IMG/VR virus record: IMGVR_UViG_3300009610_000362
Coordinates: 1 to 27,517 of that record
DNA length: 27,517 nt
Source of the DNA: a virus
Direction: 5' to 3' (one strand)
Shown: positions 14,401 to 21,956 of the stretch, piece after piece
Position numbering within the stretch: the first letter of the stretch is position 1
Layout: each line of letters begins with the position of its first letter
The notes under the pieces: model-generated
What the model was told of the DNA's origin: nothing
Seen by the model: only the letters and a program-made list of their open reading frames with translations
Databases searched by the model: none
Made by a program: the position numbers and the translations under genes

Positions 14401-14529
14401 TTGACAGCAGCAGCTAGATTGGATTATCCAGCCGAGAGTCCTGCTAAATCTCTACGTCCATATATTGATGATGGTAATGGTGTAATAGACCCTGATTTGT
14501 CTGGTATTCACTTGGTTTGCAAACCGTAG
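11434..14529 (+). CDS. Large exported beta-helix protein (tailspike/adhesin-like)
   Basis: 1031 aa. A signal peptide covers residues 1-23 (MKRS, hydrophobic core, VGA then Ile24). Next comes a right-handed beta-helix of pectate-lyase-like type, opening with VCASGCTYNNTQLQTALDAA and PGDIVLL and carrying many NNY/NNTI/DNI turns. At about 360-455 a fibronectin-III-like domain is inserted (GTYFYRVVARHS, VQISWNAVVDAEEYYIYG), and the helix then resumes. About 750-830 is a He_PIG-like domain (FTSALTGRQYSVQLTISGG, LPTGITLSSTGLVSGTPT). The last 190 residues are a beta-rich module with a Cys-containing C-terminus. Paired cysteines (CASGC, SGCC, NCDTC) imply disulfides and hence an oxidising location. 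Catalytic residues cannot be assigned. Confidence 0.7.
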   Translation: MKRSIFLFVLLSLIIINRNDVGAITRTVCASGCTYNNTQLQTALDAAQPGDIVLLQENFEYVGDFELRAKTCPANDSSCIITVRTGVSSIGVELALSNFPAADIRITPTYANNLAKLRASTNNSPALRTDLPSTVDLRWWLIKWLQFNSNSYGGSSHIHLGADDNTDQATISISPNQITIDQVYFKADSKVGQHRGVSINARNVTVRNSYFQDFKAMSEGQTIWVNSTPGPVTITNNYMDGGSETFLTGGSSGCCRPTTTVVSNATTTSAVFSGVVELSVGQGMTLNVASVEQYGEVVSIGSSTCTGSANVNCVVWTPALTAAPDIPGDVDWGVLLKDLSFTKNYVTKNLSYRNPIIGTPVGVSATPLNTGSLGIGTYFYRVVARHSVGTGNTGRSTASAEVSATTTGIGIGSVQISWNAVVDAEEYYIYGRNAGGQSIRFSVTAPTVTFTDTGAAGTAENVPTSTGTKWNIKNVFELKNCDTCLVQGNIFENSWLSGHTGMLVILHGTTQDSGNDSSRTRNITFRDNILRHGTGGVSISGRDSTQNPSGRNGSISVTNNLMYDLDSSYGIATNGISLSAGGDPAQLDKMPFDITINHNTIQQTSGSQSIGVDGFRSGVYNTIPNWIITNNLIRKANYGLMGGGEGNGTWDNYKGAGSVYDRNVFAGASCSIYPTGTGCPTTTQLDNDIFTNPSADDYVVKSTSVYYNAGLDGTSYGAVIPTITAFTDISISGNNSGGGGPPEPLIISSIPEFTSALTGRQYSVQLTISGGTSPYTWSVSSGLLPTGITLSSTGLVSGTPTVLETTNFVIQVIDNSPIPRSVATRSGQIIVNEIISLEPRPEKIDLSEGVFFRRESAPTDIDQVRVGDIWYDLTTSVMKVATATSPAIIWSGLTATSTLSPQDITITTTSLISSNTPDLGHEYPSGGSRFRFQPNLLGYTQCSLNFQVLTAGFTGANLIIQYWDGDSWEVTGISVLMDTSGQKQGSYQTLTAAARLDYPAESPAKSLRPYIDDGNGVIDPDLSGIHLVCKP

Positions 14530-14546
14530 TTTCGTAGGAGATTATC

Positions 14547-15797
14547 ATGTTTGTACGAGGTTTGTTTCCGATTCAGCTTCCATCTTATGATTCACCCGAT
14601 GAATTGGGCCAACTTGACTCATTGGATTCAGATGTAAAGTTACTTGAGTCAGATGAGAAAGCAGATGATGATTCTGGTAAGGAGGATGATAAAGAGGATG
14701 AAGTAAAAGATGATAAGAAAGAAGATGAAGTAGAAGATGAGGAATCTTCTGATGAAGATGAAGAGAAAGAAGATGAAGGAGATGAAGAGGAAGAAGAATC
14801 TAAAGAAGAAGATGAAGAAGAGGAAGAACCTAAAGTAGCTCTTGATGGTAAGATTAGTGTAAAGGCTCTAAAGGAAGCATATCCTGATATCTTTAAGAAG
14901 AATCCAAGTCTTAAAGATATTATTTTTCGTGAGCGGGAATACTCTAAGGTATTTGGTTCTGTGGATGATGCTAGAGAGGCTCAAGAGAAATCAGATACAC
15001 TTGATAAATTTGAAGAGAGTTTGATGGTAGGAGATATTGGTTCTCTTCTGGATGTAGTTGCAGATGCGGACCAAGATGCGGCTCTGAAGATTGCAGAACA
15101 GTTCCTTCCTGCACTCTATGAGCGTAGTAAGCCTGTTTTTCAGAAAGTGACATTACCTATCGTAAAGGGTGTCATTAGGAATACCTTTACTAGAGCACAG
15201 AATAAGGGGGATAAACAACTGGCATTGGCTTGCCAGTATCTCTCTAAGGAGTTCTTTGATAGTCCTGATGTTCTGAAGGTAACTCAATTCGAGGAAGAAG
15301 AGGAAGACCCTCGGCGCGCTGAAATTGAGGCCGAGAAGCGTGGCCTTCAGGAGGAAAAAGCTAGTAATGCAAATAATGATATTCTTGGTGTAGTGGTTAA
15401 ATCACTTAACAAAGATATCCTTAGCCGACTCGATGCAAAGATGAGCGATTTTGTGAAAGAGGCCCTATCAGAAAAGATTATCTCTGAACTGAATAGAACA
15501 CTTAGTTCAGATAAAGGTCATATGATGCATCTATCGTCACTTTGGAAGAAGATGCAGCGGAACGGATATACTGCTGAAGCGAAGTCCAAGATAATTTCCG
15601 CTTCCTTGGCGCGGGCTAAAGCAGTTCTCCCTTCTGTTATTGCCAAAGTGAAAGCGGCGCAAGGTAAGAAGGTAGAAGCGAAAGGAAAGGCTGACAAGAC
15701 AGTTCCGAATCAGACCCGCTCGAAAACTTCAGGTAATCGGCCACCTGCAAAACTAGGCCGGGGCGTTTCTGATTTTGAGTTCTTGTCGCAACCATAG
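14547..15797 (+). CDS. Scaffold-like acidic protein
   Basis: 416 aa directly before the capsid gene. Residues about 35-95 are nearly all Asp, Glu and Lys. Residues about 100-135 include ISVKALKEAYPDIFKKNPSL. Long charged helices fill 140-340, and the C-terminus is basic (AKVKAAQGKKVEAKGKADK) before a short GRGVSDFEFLSQP tail. An acidic, helical, non-domain protein upstream of the major capsid gene is the usual pattern of a phage scaffold, which guides shell assembly and then leaves. A basic helical C-terminus is the usual coat-binding part. AGGAG lies 6 nt before the ATG. Confidence 0.65.
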   Translation: MFVRGLFPIQLPSYDSPDELGQLDSLDSDVKLLESDEKADDDSGKEDDKEDEVKDDKKEDEVEDEESSDEDEEKEDEGDEEEEESKEEDEEEEEPKVALDGKISVKALKEAYPDIFKKNPSLKDIIFREREYSKVFGSVDDAREAQEKSDTLDKFEESLMVGDIGSLLDVVADADQDAALKIAEQFLPALYERSKPVFQKVTLPIVKGVIRNTFTRAQNKGDKQLALACQYLSKEFFDSPDVLKVTQFEEEEEDPRRAEIEAEKRGLQEEKASNANNDILGVVVKSLNKDILSRLDAKMSDFVKEALSEKIISELNRTLSSDKGHMMHLSSLWKKMQRNGYTAEAKSKIISASLARAKAVLPSVIAKVKAAQGKKVEAKGKADKTVPNQTRSKTSGNRPPAKLGRGVSDFEFLSQP

Positions 15798-15839
15798 TGT
15801 TTAGTTAATTCGTCTTAATAAGATAGGATAATAGTAAAA

Positions 15840-17090
15840 ATGGCTTTGACTGAATCTGCTGTTCTAGCGAATGAGCTAGAGAGAGTCAGTCCAAAAGTCC
15901 CCACTCTTTTCGATAGGGAAGCTACTTGGTTTAGCTCTATTGAAAAAAGGCCAGTTGAAAAGGTTTCAGCTAGGGACATGAGGATTCCCCTCGAAATTCG
16001 TCCTGGTGGAAACTTTGGACACTTTGACCCAGATGGTGGCGACCTTGGATTGGGCGATGGGCCGAGCTTTGATAAGGCAGTAGTTTCTACTGTCCATCTT
16101 CGCCATGCAGTTGAATGGACGAAGAAGGCTGAATGGGCTACTGACGATGCACGGAAAGCCGTTCTTAATACTTTCCGTCATCTCCTTGCAAAGTCAATGG
16201 CCGAATTCCGCCGTCATGTTGATTCTTTGTGCATGACAGGTGGGGATGGAGTCCTCGGCGTTGTTTCTGCCACTGCCAATGGTGGTGGTTTTGATACAAT
16301 TGATTTGAATACAGACGGATTTGGAGCACGTTTGCTCCGATTCGGCCAGACAATCAATGTGTATAATGCTGCACTCAGTACCAATAGGACAGTTGGTGCT
16401 GAGAAGAAAATCACTTTCCATGACCTGCAAGCGAAGCAGATTAAAATCCCAACTGTTGCAGGTATTATTGCAACAGATAAGATTGTGGTTGGTGGTTTGT
16501 CTGCAACTCCCCCGGTTTCCCTCCTTGGGATTCCATATCATCATTCTAATGCATCGACTGGTTCGTGGCTTGGTTTCGACCGTGCCACTACTCCTGAAAT
16601 TCGTGCAAATCGAGTGAATGCTAACGGTGGTCTTGCATTGCCTTTCCCCCGCCTTGCCATCAATAAGATTGGTGATAGGGTCGGAATGGATTACAATGCA
16701 AAACTCACTGCTTGGATGCATCCTTGCCAAAAGCAGGCATATGAGGAACTTGGTCAGCTTGTTTCTATTATCAATAAGAATGCGAAACAGGATAATCTTG
16801 ACCTTTATTTCTCAGATAATATGCAGATGGCGGGAGCGCCTGTTAAGACCAGCTTCTCTTGGGACAAAAAGCGTATTGACTTTGTTCTATCAGAGGTTTG
16901 GGGCCGAGCGGAAATGCATCCTGCGGGTTTCTACACAGTTGATGGCCGGAAGATTTTCGAGCTTCGTGGTGCATCAGGTGGTGTGAAAACTTCGCAGATT
17001 TTCTACATTACCGCTTCGTTCAACCTGTTTGTCAACAATCCAGCAGCTTGCTCTTACATTGATGGCCTAAGTGTCCCATCTGGTTACTAA
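15840..17090 (+). CDS. Major capsid protein
   Basis: 416 aa. It follows the scaffold-like gene and is followed by a strong terminator, typical of the most highly expressed phage gene. It begins MALTESAVLANELERVSPKV, then DREATWFSSIEKR and a Gly/Asp-rich loop (GHFDPDGGDLGLGDG) that could be the extended E-loop. A long helix follows (AVLNTFRHLLAKSMAEFRRHVDSLCM). It ends with the beta-rich YITASFNLFVNNPAACSYIDGL. No signal or membrane segment is present. The HK97-like fold is expected from the phage type, not read from a specific motif. AGGA lies 11 nt before the ATG. The 42-nt gap upstream is AT-rich and could hold an extra promoter. Confidence 0.75.
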   Translation: MALTESAVLANELERVSPKVPTLFDREATWFSSIEKRPVEKVSARDMRIPLEIRPGGNFGHFDPDGGDLGLGDGPSFDKAVVSTVHLRHAVEWTKKAEWATDDARKAVLNTFRHLLAKSMAEFRRHVDSLCMTGGDGVLGVVSATANGGGFDTIDLNTDGFGARLLRFGQTINVYNAALSTNRTVGAEKKITFHDLQAKQIKIPTVAGIIATDKIVVGGLSATPPVSLLGIPYHHSNASTGSWLGFDRATTPEIRANRVNANGGLALPFPRLAINKIGDRVGMDYNAKLTAWMHPCQKQAYEELGQLVSIINKNAKQDNLDLYFSDNMQMAGAPVKTSFSWDKKRIDFVLSEVWGRAEMHPAGFYTVDGRKIFELRGASGGVKTSQIFYITASFNLFVNNPAACSYIDGLSVPSGY

Positions 17091-17104
17091 TTGATAGACC
17101 TGAA

Positions 17105-17137
17105 GGGGGAGCAGGATGCAAGAACTCCCCCATTTTT
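17105..17137 (+). terminator. Rho-independent terminator/attenuator after the capsid gene
   Basis: GGGGGAG (17105-17111) pairs perfectly with CTCCCCC (17125-17131) around a 13-nt loop, and ATTTTTA follows. It begins 14 nt after the capsid stop codon. It supports starting the next gene at the ATG at 17148 rather than at an in-frame TTG at 17091 whose reading would run through the hairpin. Confidence 0.8.
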
Positions 17138-17147
17138 AAGGAATTAT

Positions 17148-17702
17148 ATGGACAAAGCAAGAGCATATAAGGAGCCACACGATATAAAGGTTATCAATAG
17201 TAAACTCAAGTCGAAGTTTGGATTTTGTGAAGGTCATATCAAGTTTCGTATTGTTTGGTCTGATGCAGAACTTGAGCATCGTAAGATAGATTTTGTGAAT
17301 GGGATTCACCTCCTATTCCCTGAGATTAGGATAGTTCCTAAGTATCCTTACTCCAAAGAAAGATTTATCCTTGAGCGATGGACGCCATTTGAACATGATA
17401 CGGACATAGCTACAGCCGAGAATGGTAGTTATGAACCTGTATGGGTATGGCAAACAGCTAAGGGTGAAGCAATTAGACCAATTTATAATGCGGTTTATCT
17501 TGTCTGCAACGTGGCCGAGCATGGTAATCCTGGTGGTAGACGAGCAGGAGATGCTAAATCAGAAGATGAAGCTGCATTGGTTAGAGAAATAGAATCATTT
17601 GAGCAGATGTTAGAAGAAGAACAAACCCATAATTATGGGAATCAATCTGATGCATTTGTTGCACCTGTGTTCAAGGATTCAACGAAGAGGTTCCAAAGTT
17701 AG
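17148..17702 (+). CDS. Hypothetical protein downstream of major capsid
   Basis: 184 aa, not recognised. AAGGA at 17138-17142 lies 5 nt before this ATG. The N-terminal half includes INSKLKSKFGFCEGHIKFRIV and a strand FVNGIHLLFPEIRIVPKYP. Aromatic-rich segments follow (RFILERWTPFEH, EPVWVWQTAKGE, NAVYLVCNVAEHG). A charged helix ALVREIESFEQMLEEEQ comes near the C-terminus, with a flexible tail. Short proteins of this style are usual after the capsid gene in podovirus-like phages, but the role (head completion or otherwise) is unknown. Confidence 0.6.
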   Translation: MDKARAYKEPHDIKVINSKLKSKFGFCEGHIKFRIVWSDAELEHRKIDFVNGIHLLFPEIRIVPKYPYSKERFILERWTPFEHDTDIATAENGSYEPVWVWQTAKGEAIRPIYNAVYLVCNVAEHGNPGGRRAGDAKSEDEAALVREIESFEQMLEEEQTHNYGNQSDAFVAPVFKDSTKRFQS

Positions 17703-17716
17703 AGAGGAATTCAATC

Positions 17717-18370
17717 ATGAGCAAATCTACAGTTATTAGTCTTGTGCCTTTTGAAATTAATGAGAAAAAGCCCCTATACCCAGGTCATTTTACCATTCCC
17801 CCTGCTAAGGATAATGACTTTGAATTCATTGTAATTGATAACTCTGTCCATCATGTTTATCTAGATGCTGATAGGGGTTCTCTTACCATTCCAACAATTA
17901 GTGAGGAAGTAGCTCGCTCTATTTGTCAAGATTACATAACCTCTCAGTTAGGTTATATGGCAAGTATTGCCGAGCCTGGTTTGTTCTGGATTATTGGAGA
18001 TTATCGTGTTTATCTTGATGATAAGATAACTCTTGATATTACCAAGACAAAGAAAGCTATTACTGCGGTAGCTTCACATCAGATTCAGAAGTCTAGAGAA
18101 AAACAAAAGGCTTGGTTTATTCGTCTTCTTGAAATTGCTGATGATGAGTGGGTAAAGTATCACTCCCATCGTTCTATTTCTGATTTACAAAGGTATGCAT
18201 CAAAGTATCTTGGTTTAGAGAGAGAATGGGCAGAGATTGGAGAGGCAGAAGTTCCTACACTTTGCCCTGCTTGTAAATCTCCCATTCAATCTGATGCTTT
18301 GATTTGTGGAAACTGCCGAACTGTTGTCAATGCTGAAGGTTATAAGAAGTTTCAGCAGGTGAGCGCCTAA
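17717..18370 (+). CDS. Hypothetical protein with C-terminal zinc ribbon
   Basis: 217 aa. An N-terminal beta-rich part (PLYPGHFTIPPAKDNDFEFIVI) is followed by a helical part (IQKSREKQKAWFIRLLEIADDEW). The C-terminus carries CPACKSPIQSDALICGNC (C-x2-C-x10-C-x2-C, about residues 186-203), a rubredoxin-like zinc ribbon, then VVNAEGYKKF. GAGG lies upstream of the ATG. The same Cys spacing occurs inside the portal of this phage. Proteins with this ending are frequent beside capsid genes in environmental phages; a head-completion or connector role is inferred from position only. Confidence 0.6.
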   Translation: MSKSTVISLVPFEINEKKPLYPGHFTIPPAKDNDFEFIVIDNSVHHVYLDADRGSLTIPTISEEVARSICQDYITSQLGYMASIAEPGLFWIIGDYRVYLDDKITLDITKTKKAITAVASHQIQKSREKQKAWFIRLLEIADDEWVKYHSHRSISDLQRYASKYLGLEREWAEIGEAEVPTLCPACKSPIQSDALICGNCRTVVNAEGYKKFQQVSA

Positions 18371-18371
18371 A

Positions 18372-19028
18372 ATGCCTTCAGTTGTATCCATTCACGGTGA
18401 TGTAAGAGCTTGGTTAAATGATGTAAATGGAATCATCTTCAATGATGCTACTCTACTACCATTTACCAAACTTGCATATCAGGAGCTACAAGATGAACTC
18501 GCCTTGAATGGGATTGGGGATACTTTCGAGGATGAGAGTGATGCAATTGGTGTAGGACCAAACGTAGCTCGTATTCCAGCATCAGGTGCTCCGGCCGATA
18601 TGATTGCGCCCATTACTATATTTCAATCAGATGTAGTTACTACCCTATCTAATTGGGAGCCAATGGAGGAAGGTAATTGGGAACCTGGAGATATATCAGG
18701 TGCTAGACTTTCTATGTGGAAATGGAAGGAAGGTGAAATAAAGCTCAAACCAACTCCAGTAGGAGGCCCAAATAATTATATCAAGATTAGATATTACAAG
18801 TTAATGACTGCGCTTGTAGATAGTAACTCAAATATCCCTATAGTCAATTGTGTTACATTCTTGTCCAAACGAGTAGCTGCAATAGCAGCCCTTGTCATTG
18901 GTGGTAATTTGGAAAGGGCCGGGGTTCTAGATACAGATGCACAAAGGAGTCTAAAGACAGTTGTGGCGATTCTTGTGAAGCGTAATCAGGGTCAACCTAC
19001 TCGGCGGCAACCGTTTCGTGCTCCGTAG
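18372..19028 (+). CDS. Head-to-tail connector/adaptor-like protein
   Basis: 218 aa, starting 1 nt after the previous stop. The N-terminus (VSIHGDVRAWLNDVNGIIFNDATLLPFTKLAYQELQDELA) has the helical layout of phage connector proteins that sit under the portal, like P22 gp4. The middle has a conserved-looking ADMIAPITIFQ and tryptophan-rich NWEPMEEGNWEPGD. The C-terminal helices (SKRVAAIAALVIGGNLERAGVLDTDAQRSL) end in a basic Arg/Gln/Pro tail. Its place between the capsid gene and the propeller-like tail gene agrees. Homology is judged from pattern, so the exact family is not certain. Confidence 0.55.
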   Translation: MPSVVSIHGDVRAWLNDVNGIIFNDATLLPFTKLAYQELQDELALNGIGDTFEDESDAIGVGPNVARIPASGAPADMIAPITIFQSDVVTTLSNWEPMEEGNWEPGDISGARLSMWKWKEGEIKLKPTPVGGPNNYIKIRYYKLMTALVDSNSNIPIVNCVTFLSKRVAAIAALVIGGNLERAGVLDTDAQRSLKTVVAILVKRNQGQPTRRQPFRAP

Positions 19029-19066
19029 TTAAGTAAACTAGGTGAGTTAATTAGGAGAGACAAAGA

Positions 19067-19426
19067 ATGGCTATTGTAGTTACATTCGATGATGTTTGGA
19101 CGGACGTTAAAAGACTACATGCTGTTGGTACTATTGTATTGACAGGAAACTATGCAGCAGGTGGAGAGCCTATTGATATTAAGGCTGCTTCTGCAAGTGC
19201 TAGGGGTCATCGTTGGTTTGCAAACTCAGACCCATTCTTTGTAGTTGTTCAGGGGATTGCTGGATTTGTATATGCCTACAATCTAGCTACTAAGAAACTC
19301 ATGGTGTTTGCCAATTCTGCTGGTGGTGCTAACCTTGCATTGACTGAGCACACAGCAGTGGCATATGTTGCTGGTATTCTTGCTGATACCATTAAATTCT
19401 ACGCCGTCGGAAAGAAACTCGTCTAA
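19067..19426 (+). CDS. Small beta-rich virion protein
   Basis: 119 aa. AGGAGAG lies 7 nt before the ATG. The sequence reads as consecutive strands: VVTFDDVWTDVKRLHAVGTIVLTGNYAAGGEPID, then FFVVVQGIAGFVYAYNL, KKLMVFANSAGGA and DTIKFYAVGKKLV. This resembles a recurrent small beta-sandwich found near capsid and tail genes of podovirus-like phages. It is probably a capsid decoration or tail-accessory protein. There is no signal peptide, cysteine or membrane segment. Confidence 0.6.
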   Translation: MAIVVTFDDVWTDVKRLHAVGTIVLTGNYAAGGEPIDIKAASASARGHRWFANSDPFFVVVQGIAGFVYAYNLATKKLMVFANSAGGANLALTEHTAVAYVAGILADTIKFYAVGKKLV

Positions 19427-19445
19427 ATCATAAAGAGGCCCCTAC

Positions 19446-21374
19446 ATGTTTGAGAATCATGAGAAGGTAACGTTTACAGACTTTAGGGGTCTCTTTAATC
19501 GTGGTAACATAAATGCTGTTCCGTTGACTCATGCTATTACTGCGATGGATTGTGTTTTTAATAAAAATGAAGTCCTTACGCGTGGAGCATTCAAACGCTC
19601 TGTCAATGATGGTGAAAGTATTTATCTTGCTAGGGATATATTTCAATATTTTCTTGCGGGTGGTGGGACATCTTATTTAGCTTCTGCTCAAAATGCTGGA
19701 TTCAGTAATATTTTTGATACATCCACTATACCTCCAACTAGCATTTTAATTATCCTAGATTGGGATGGTAGATTTTCGGCCGTGCAGGTTGGGACTAGGG
19801 TTTATATCATGCCTTATTCCCTATCTACTGCTAAACTCTATGTTTGGGAAGTTGGCGGAGCAGAGGCTAGATTATCTAGTGGTGCTAAACCAACCGTAGC
19901 TCCTACTGCTGCGACTGGTGCTGTTGGTAATGGTGATGCTGGTTTTCATGCAATTCAATATGCTTGGGAAACTAGCACAGGATTTATAACCGGTCCAAGT
20001 CCAGCAGTAGTATATAATTCTGCTGGTGCAGTTACTATTGATGTTGCTGCTATTGCCAATGGTCCTGTTGGAACCATAGCCAAGCATGTCTTAATGACTA
20101 AAGCTAAGACTACAGCAGCATTAGCTTTGACTGCTGAATATTTCATGGTAGGTAAGATTAGTGATAATGTCACTCTTACCTTTAACATTAATAAGTTTGA
20201 TTCTGAGTTGTCTAGTTCGGCAGACTATTTAATTGACCAATTAGCTGAAATTCCTAATGCTCGTGGTGTAGCTTACTATGAGAATAAGTTAGTTGTATTT
20301 GGATTGAGAGAAGATAGAAATCTTATTAAAGTATCTCGGCCGAATGAGCCTGAGTCATTTGATTCTGTTGATGGTAATATTGTTCTTTCACCTAAGATTA
20401 GAAATGGTGTTTATGGTGTTGCAGAATATCATGGTCTGATGTATATATTCTGCGCCGAGAAAACACTTGTTACTCAGGATAGTGGTGGTATACCATCAGA
20501 ATGGGATGTCTCTACAGTTGATTCTTCTGTTGGTATTGCAGTAATTGAATATTTAGATATGCCTTCAAGAGCAATTGGGCATTATCGTGGTATCATTGGT
20601 AGTACAGTAGATGATGTTTTGATTGTTGGAACAAATACTGGTATTAGGATATTTAATGGTAGTTATGGAGACTACATAACTTTTAATATTGAAAGTCAAT
20701 ATACATGGTCTAATTGGGATAATATCATAATAGATGTTCCTAATAAGAGACTTTTCTCATACCAAACTGGTTCTGAAAATACTTTGTTGTATGGTGATTA
20801 CTCTGAAGGTTTGACTGGTGAAGCTATCAAATGGTCAATTTGGAATATACATTCAGATTTACTTGATTATGATGGTAATCTCCAATTTACTATTGATAAC
20901 ATCGGCACCATGTATTTGTGGACAGGTAGATTAAGATATATCTATACATCTAATAAACATTCAGATGGTTCGGAAACTACAGTAGTACCTATTTATTGGA
21001 GGTATCAGTTCGCCCCTGCATTCTTTAACTATGGGTGGGTTCACCATTTTACTGGTTTAGTTATAACTGGTTGGTTTGATGATGTTGCATATAACGTTGA
21101 TGTATTAGTATTAGGTAGTGGATTAAATCTAGTTTCTAGTACTCCTATTACAATACCTTTGATTTTTACAACTGAGTCTATTCCTAGGATAAATACCAAA
21201 CATAGATTAATAAATTATATCTCTGACGCATTATCTTTGACATTAGGTTTGAATAACCCGTTGGCCATAGACCTTAGTCGGCCAGATATGGAATTTAGAG
21301 TTAGTCGTGTTGATATCTATGGTTATCCATTGTGGGCGCATAGAGTTATGGATATGCTTCCACTATCAGATTAG
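19446..21374 (+). CDS. Tail nozzle/hub-like protein, propeller-type
   Basis: 642 aa. Repeated strand blocks suggest a beta-propeller: GVAYYENKLVVFGL, GVAEYHGLMYIFCAEK, HYRGIIGSTVDDVLIVGTNTGIRIF, DVPNKRLFSYQTGS and IDNIGTMYLWTGRLRYIY. An inserted FnIII-like part lies at about 145-205 (HAIQYAWETSTGFITGPSP). The C-terminus is beta-rich with RVSRVDIYGYPLWAHR. P22 gp10-type tail nozzles are propeller-containing, follow the connector gene, and form the tube end to which fibres or a needle attach; this gene has the matching position and size. It has no signal peptide. Confidence 0.55.
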   Translation: MFENHEKVTFTDFRGLFNRGNINAVPLTHAITAMDCVFNKNEVLTRGAFKRSVNDGESIYLARDIFQYFLAGGGTSYLASAQNAGFSNIFDTSTIPPTSILIILDWDGRFSAVQVGTRVYIMPYSLSTAKLYVWEVGGAEARLSSGAKPTVAPTAATGAVGNGDAGFHAIQYAWETSTGFITGPSPAVVYNSAGAVTIDVAAIANGPVGTIAKHVLMTKAKTTAALALTAEYFMVGKISDNVTLTFNINKFDSELSSSADYLIDQLAEIPNARGVAYYENKLVVFGLREDRNLIKVSRPNEPESFDSVDGNIVLSPKIRNGVYGVAEYHGLMYIFCAEKTLVTQDSGGIPSEWDVSTVDSSVGIAVIEYLDMPSRAIGHYRGIIGSTVDDVLIVGTNTGIRIFNGSYGDYITFNIESQYTWSNWDNIIIDVPNKRLFSYQTGSENTLLYGDYSEGLTGEAIKWSIWNIHSDLLDYDGNLQFTIDNIGTMYLWTGRLRYIYTSNKHSDGSETTVVPIYWRYQFAPAFFNYGWVHHFTGLVITGWFDDVAYNVDVLVLGSGLNLVSSTPITIPLIFTTESIPRINTKHRLINYISDALSLTLGLNNPLAIDLSRPDMEFRVSRVDIYGYPLWAHRVMDMLPLSD

Positions 21375-21381
21375 GTACATA

Positions 21382-21534
21382 ATGGCTCATAAAATCAATC
21401 TTGTAATTATTCGTAACTTGCTTCAGGGAATGAAAGAGGAAGAAATAAACCATAGATTAGCTGATGCATTAGACCTAATTGTAAATGCAATTGAGGATTT
21501 AGATAAATCAGTAAAAAAATTGGAGGGGGAATAA
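21382..21534 (+). CDS. Small helical hypothetical protein (50 aa)
   Basis: 50 aa. It opens MAHKINLVIIRNLLQGMKEEEINHRL and ends in an acidic heptad-like helix DALDLIVNAIEDLDKSVKKL, so it is probably a short coiled coil. AGGT lies just upstream of the ATG at 21382. The same frame is open further upstream inside the tail gene, but those starts lack a ribosome site. It ends in a TAATG overlap with the next, exported protein, suggesting coupled expression of the two. Confidence 0.5.
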   Translation: MAHKINLVIIRNLLQGMKEEEINHRLADALDLIVNAIEDLDKSVKKLEGE

Positions 21535-21947
21535 TGACTAGAATTATAGCACTCATACTTCTCCTACTTTCTTCTACACAGGTATATGCTCAGGCTTTAC
21601 CTATTGCAAATCCTGGCTCATTCATAAGATGGGAATATGTTCAAGTAGATATTACACGGCTAGGTATTACCCAATTCCAGTCTTGTTTGTGGTTAACTAC
21701 TAATACCACAAATAAAGGCTGTTCTATGTTGCCTGTTTCATCTTATGTTCCTCCTGCATCTGAGCCTTCAGTAGTCCCAGGTAATTTAGCATTTAAGACA
21801 GCTATTCCAACATTACCTGTAGGTAACTATACAGTATCAATTGCTGCTTGTACTTCTTCAGGTTGTGGTTTAACTGTAGAATTAAACTTTGTGTTTGCTC
21901 TCACCAATACTGCATTACCAGTAACCAATATAATTATTGTTAAATAG
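21534..21947 (+). CDS. Small exported Cys-paired protein
   Basis: 137 aa. A strong signal peptide covers residues 1-19: MTR, a Leu/Ile-rich core, then TQVYA before Gln20. The mature part reads as a beta-sandwich with two Cys pairs (FQSCLWLTTNTTNKGCS and IAACTSSGCG), the arrangement of a small Ig/FnIII-like domain with disulfides: LPVGNYTVSIAAC is a typical last-strand sequence. It is the fifth signal-peptide gene of the window and lies far from the other four. Function unknown; a periplasmic or surface protein is the simplest reading. Confidence 0.65.
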   Translation: MTRIIALILLLLSSTQVYAQALPIANPGSFIRWEYVQVDITRLGITQFQSCLWLTTNTTNKGCSMLPVSSYVPPASEPSVVPGNLAFKTAIPTLPVGNYTVSIAACTSSGCGLTVELNFVFALTNTALPVTNIIIVK

Positions 21948-21956
21948 AGGTGAATT

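Noticed and set aside
14640-14840. Tandem DNA repeat of GAAGAT/GAGGAA units
   Set aside because: It is the coding of an Asp/Glu/Lys-rich stretch in the scaffold-like protein, irregular at the DNA level.
16194-16730. 178-codon open frame on the minus strand within the capsid gene
   Set aside because: Fully antisense to a well-supported capsid gene, with no ribosome site or recognisable motif.
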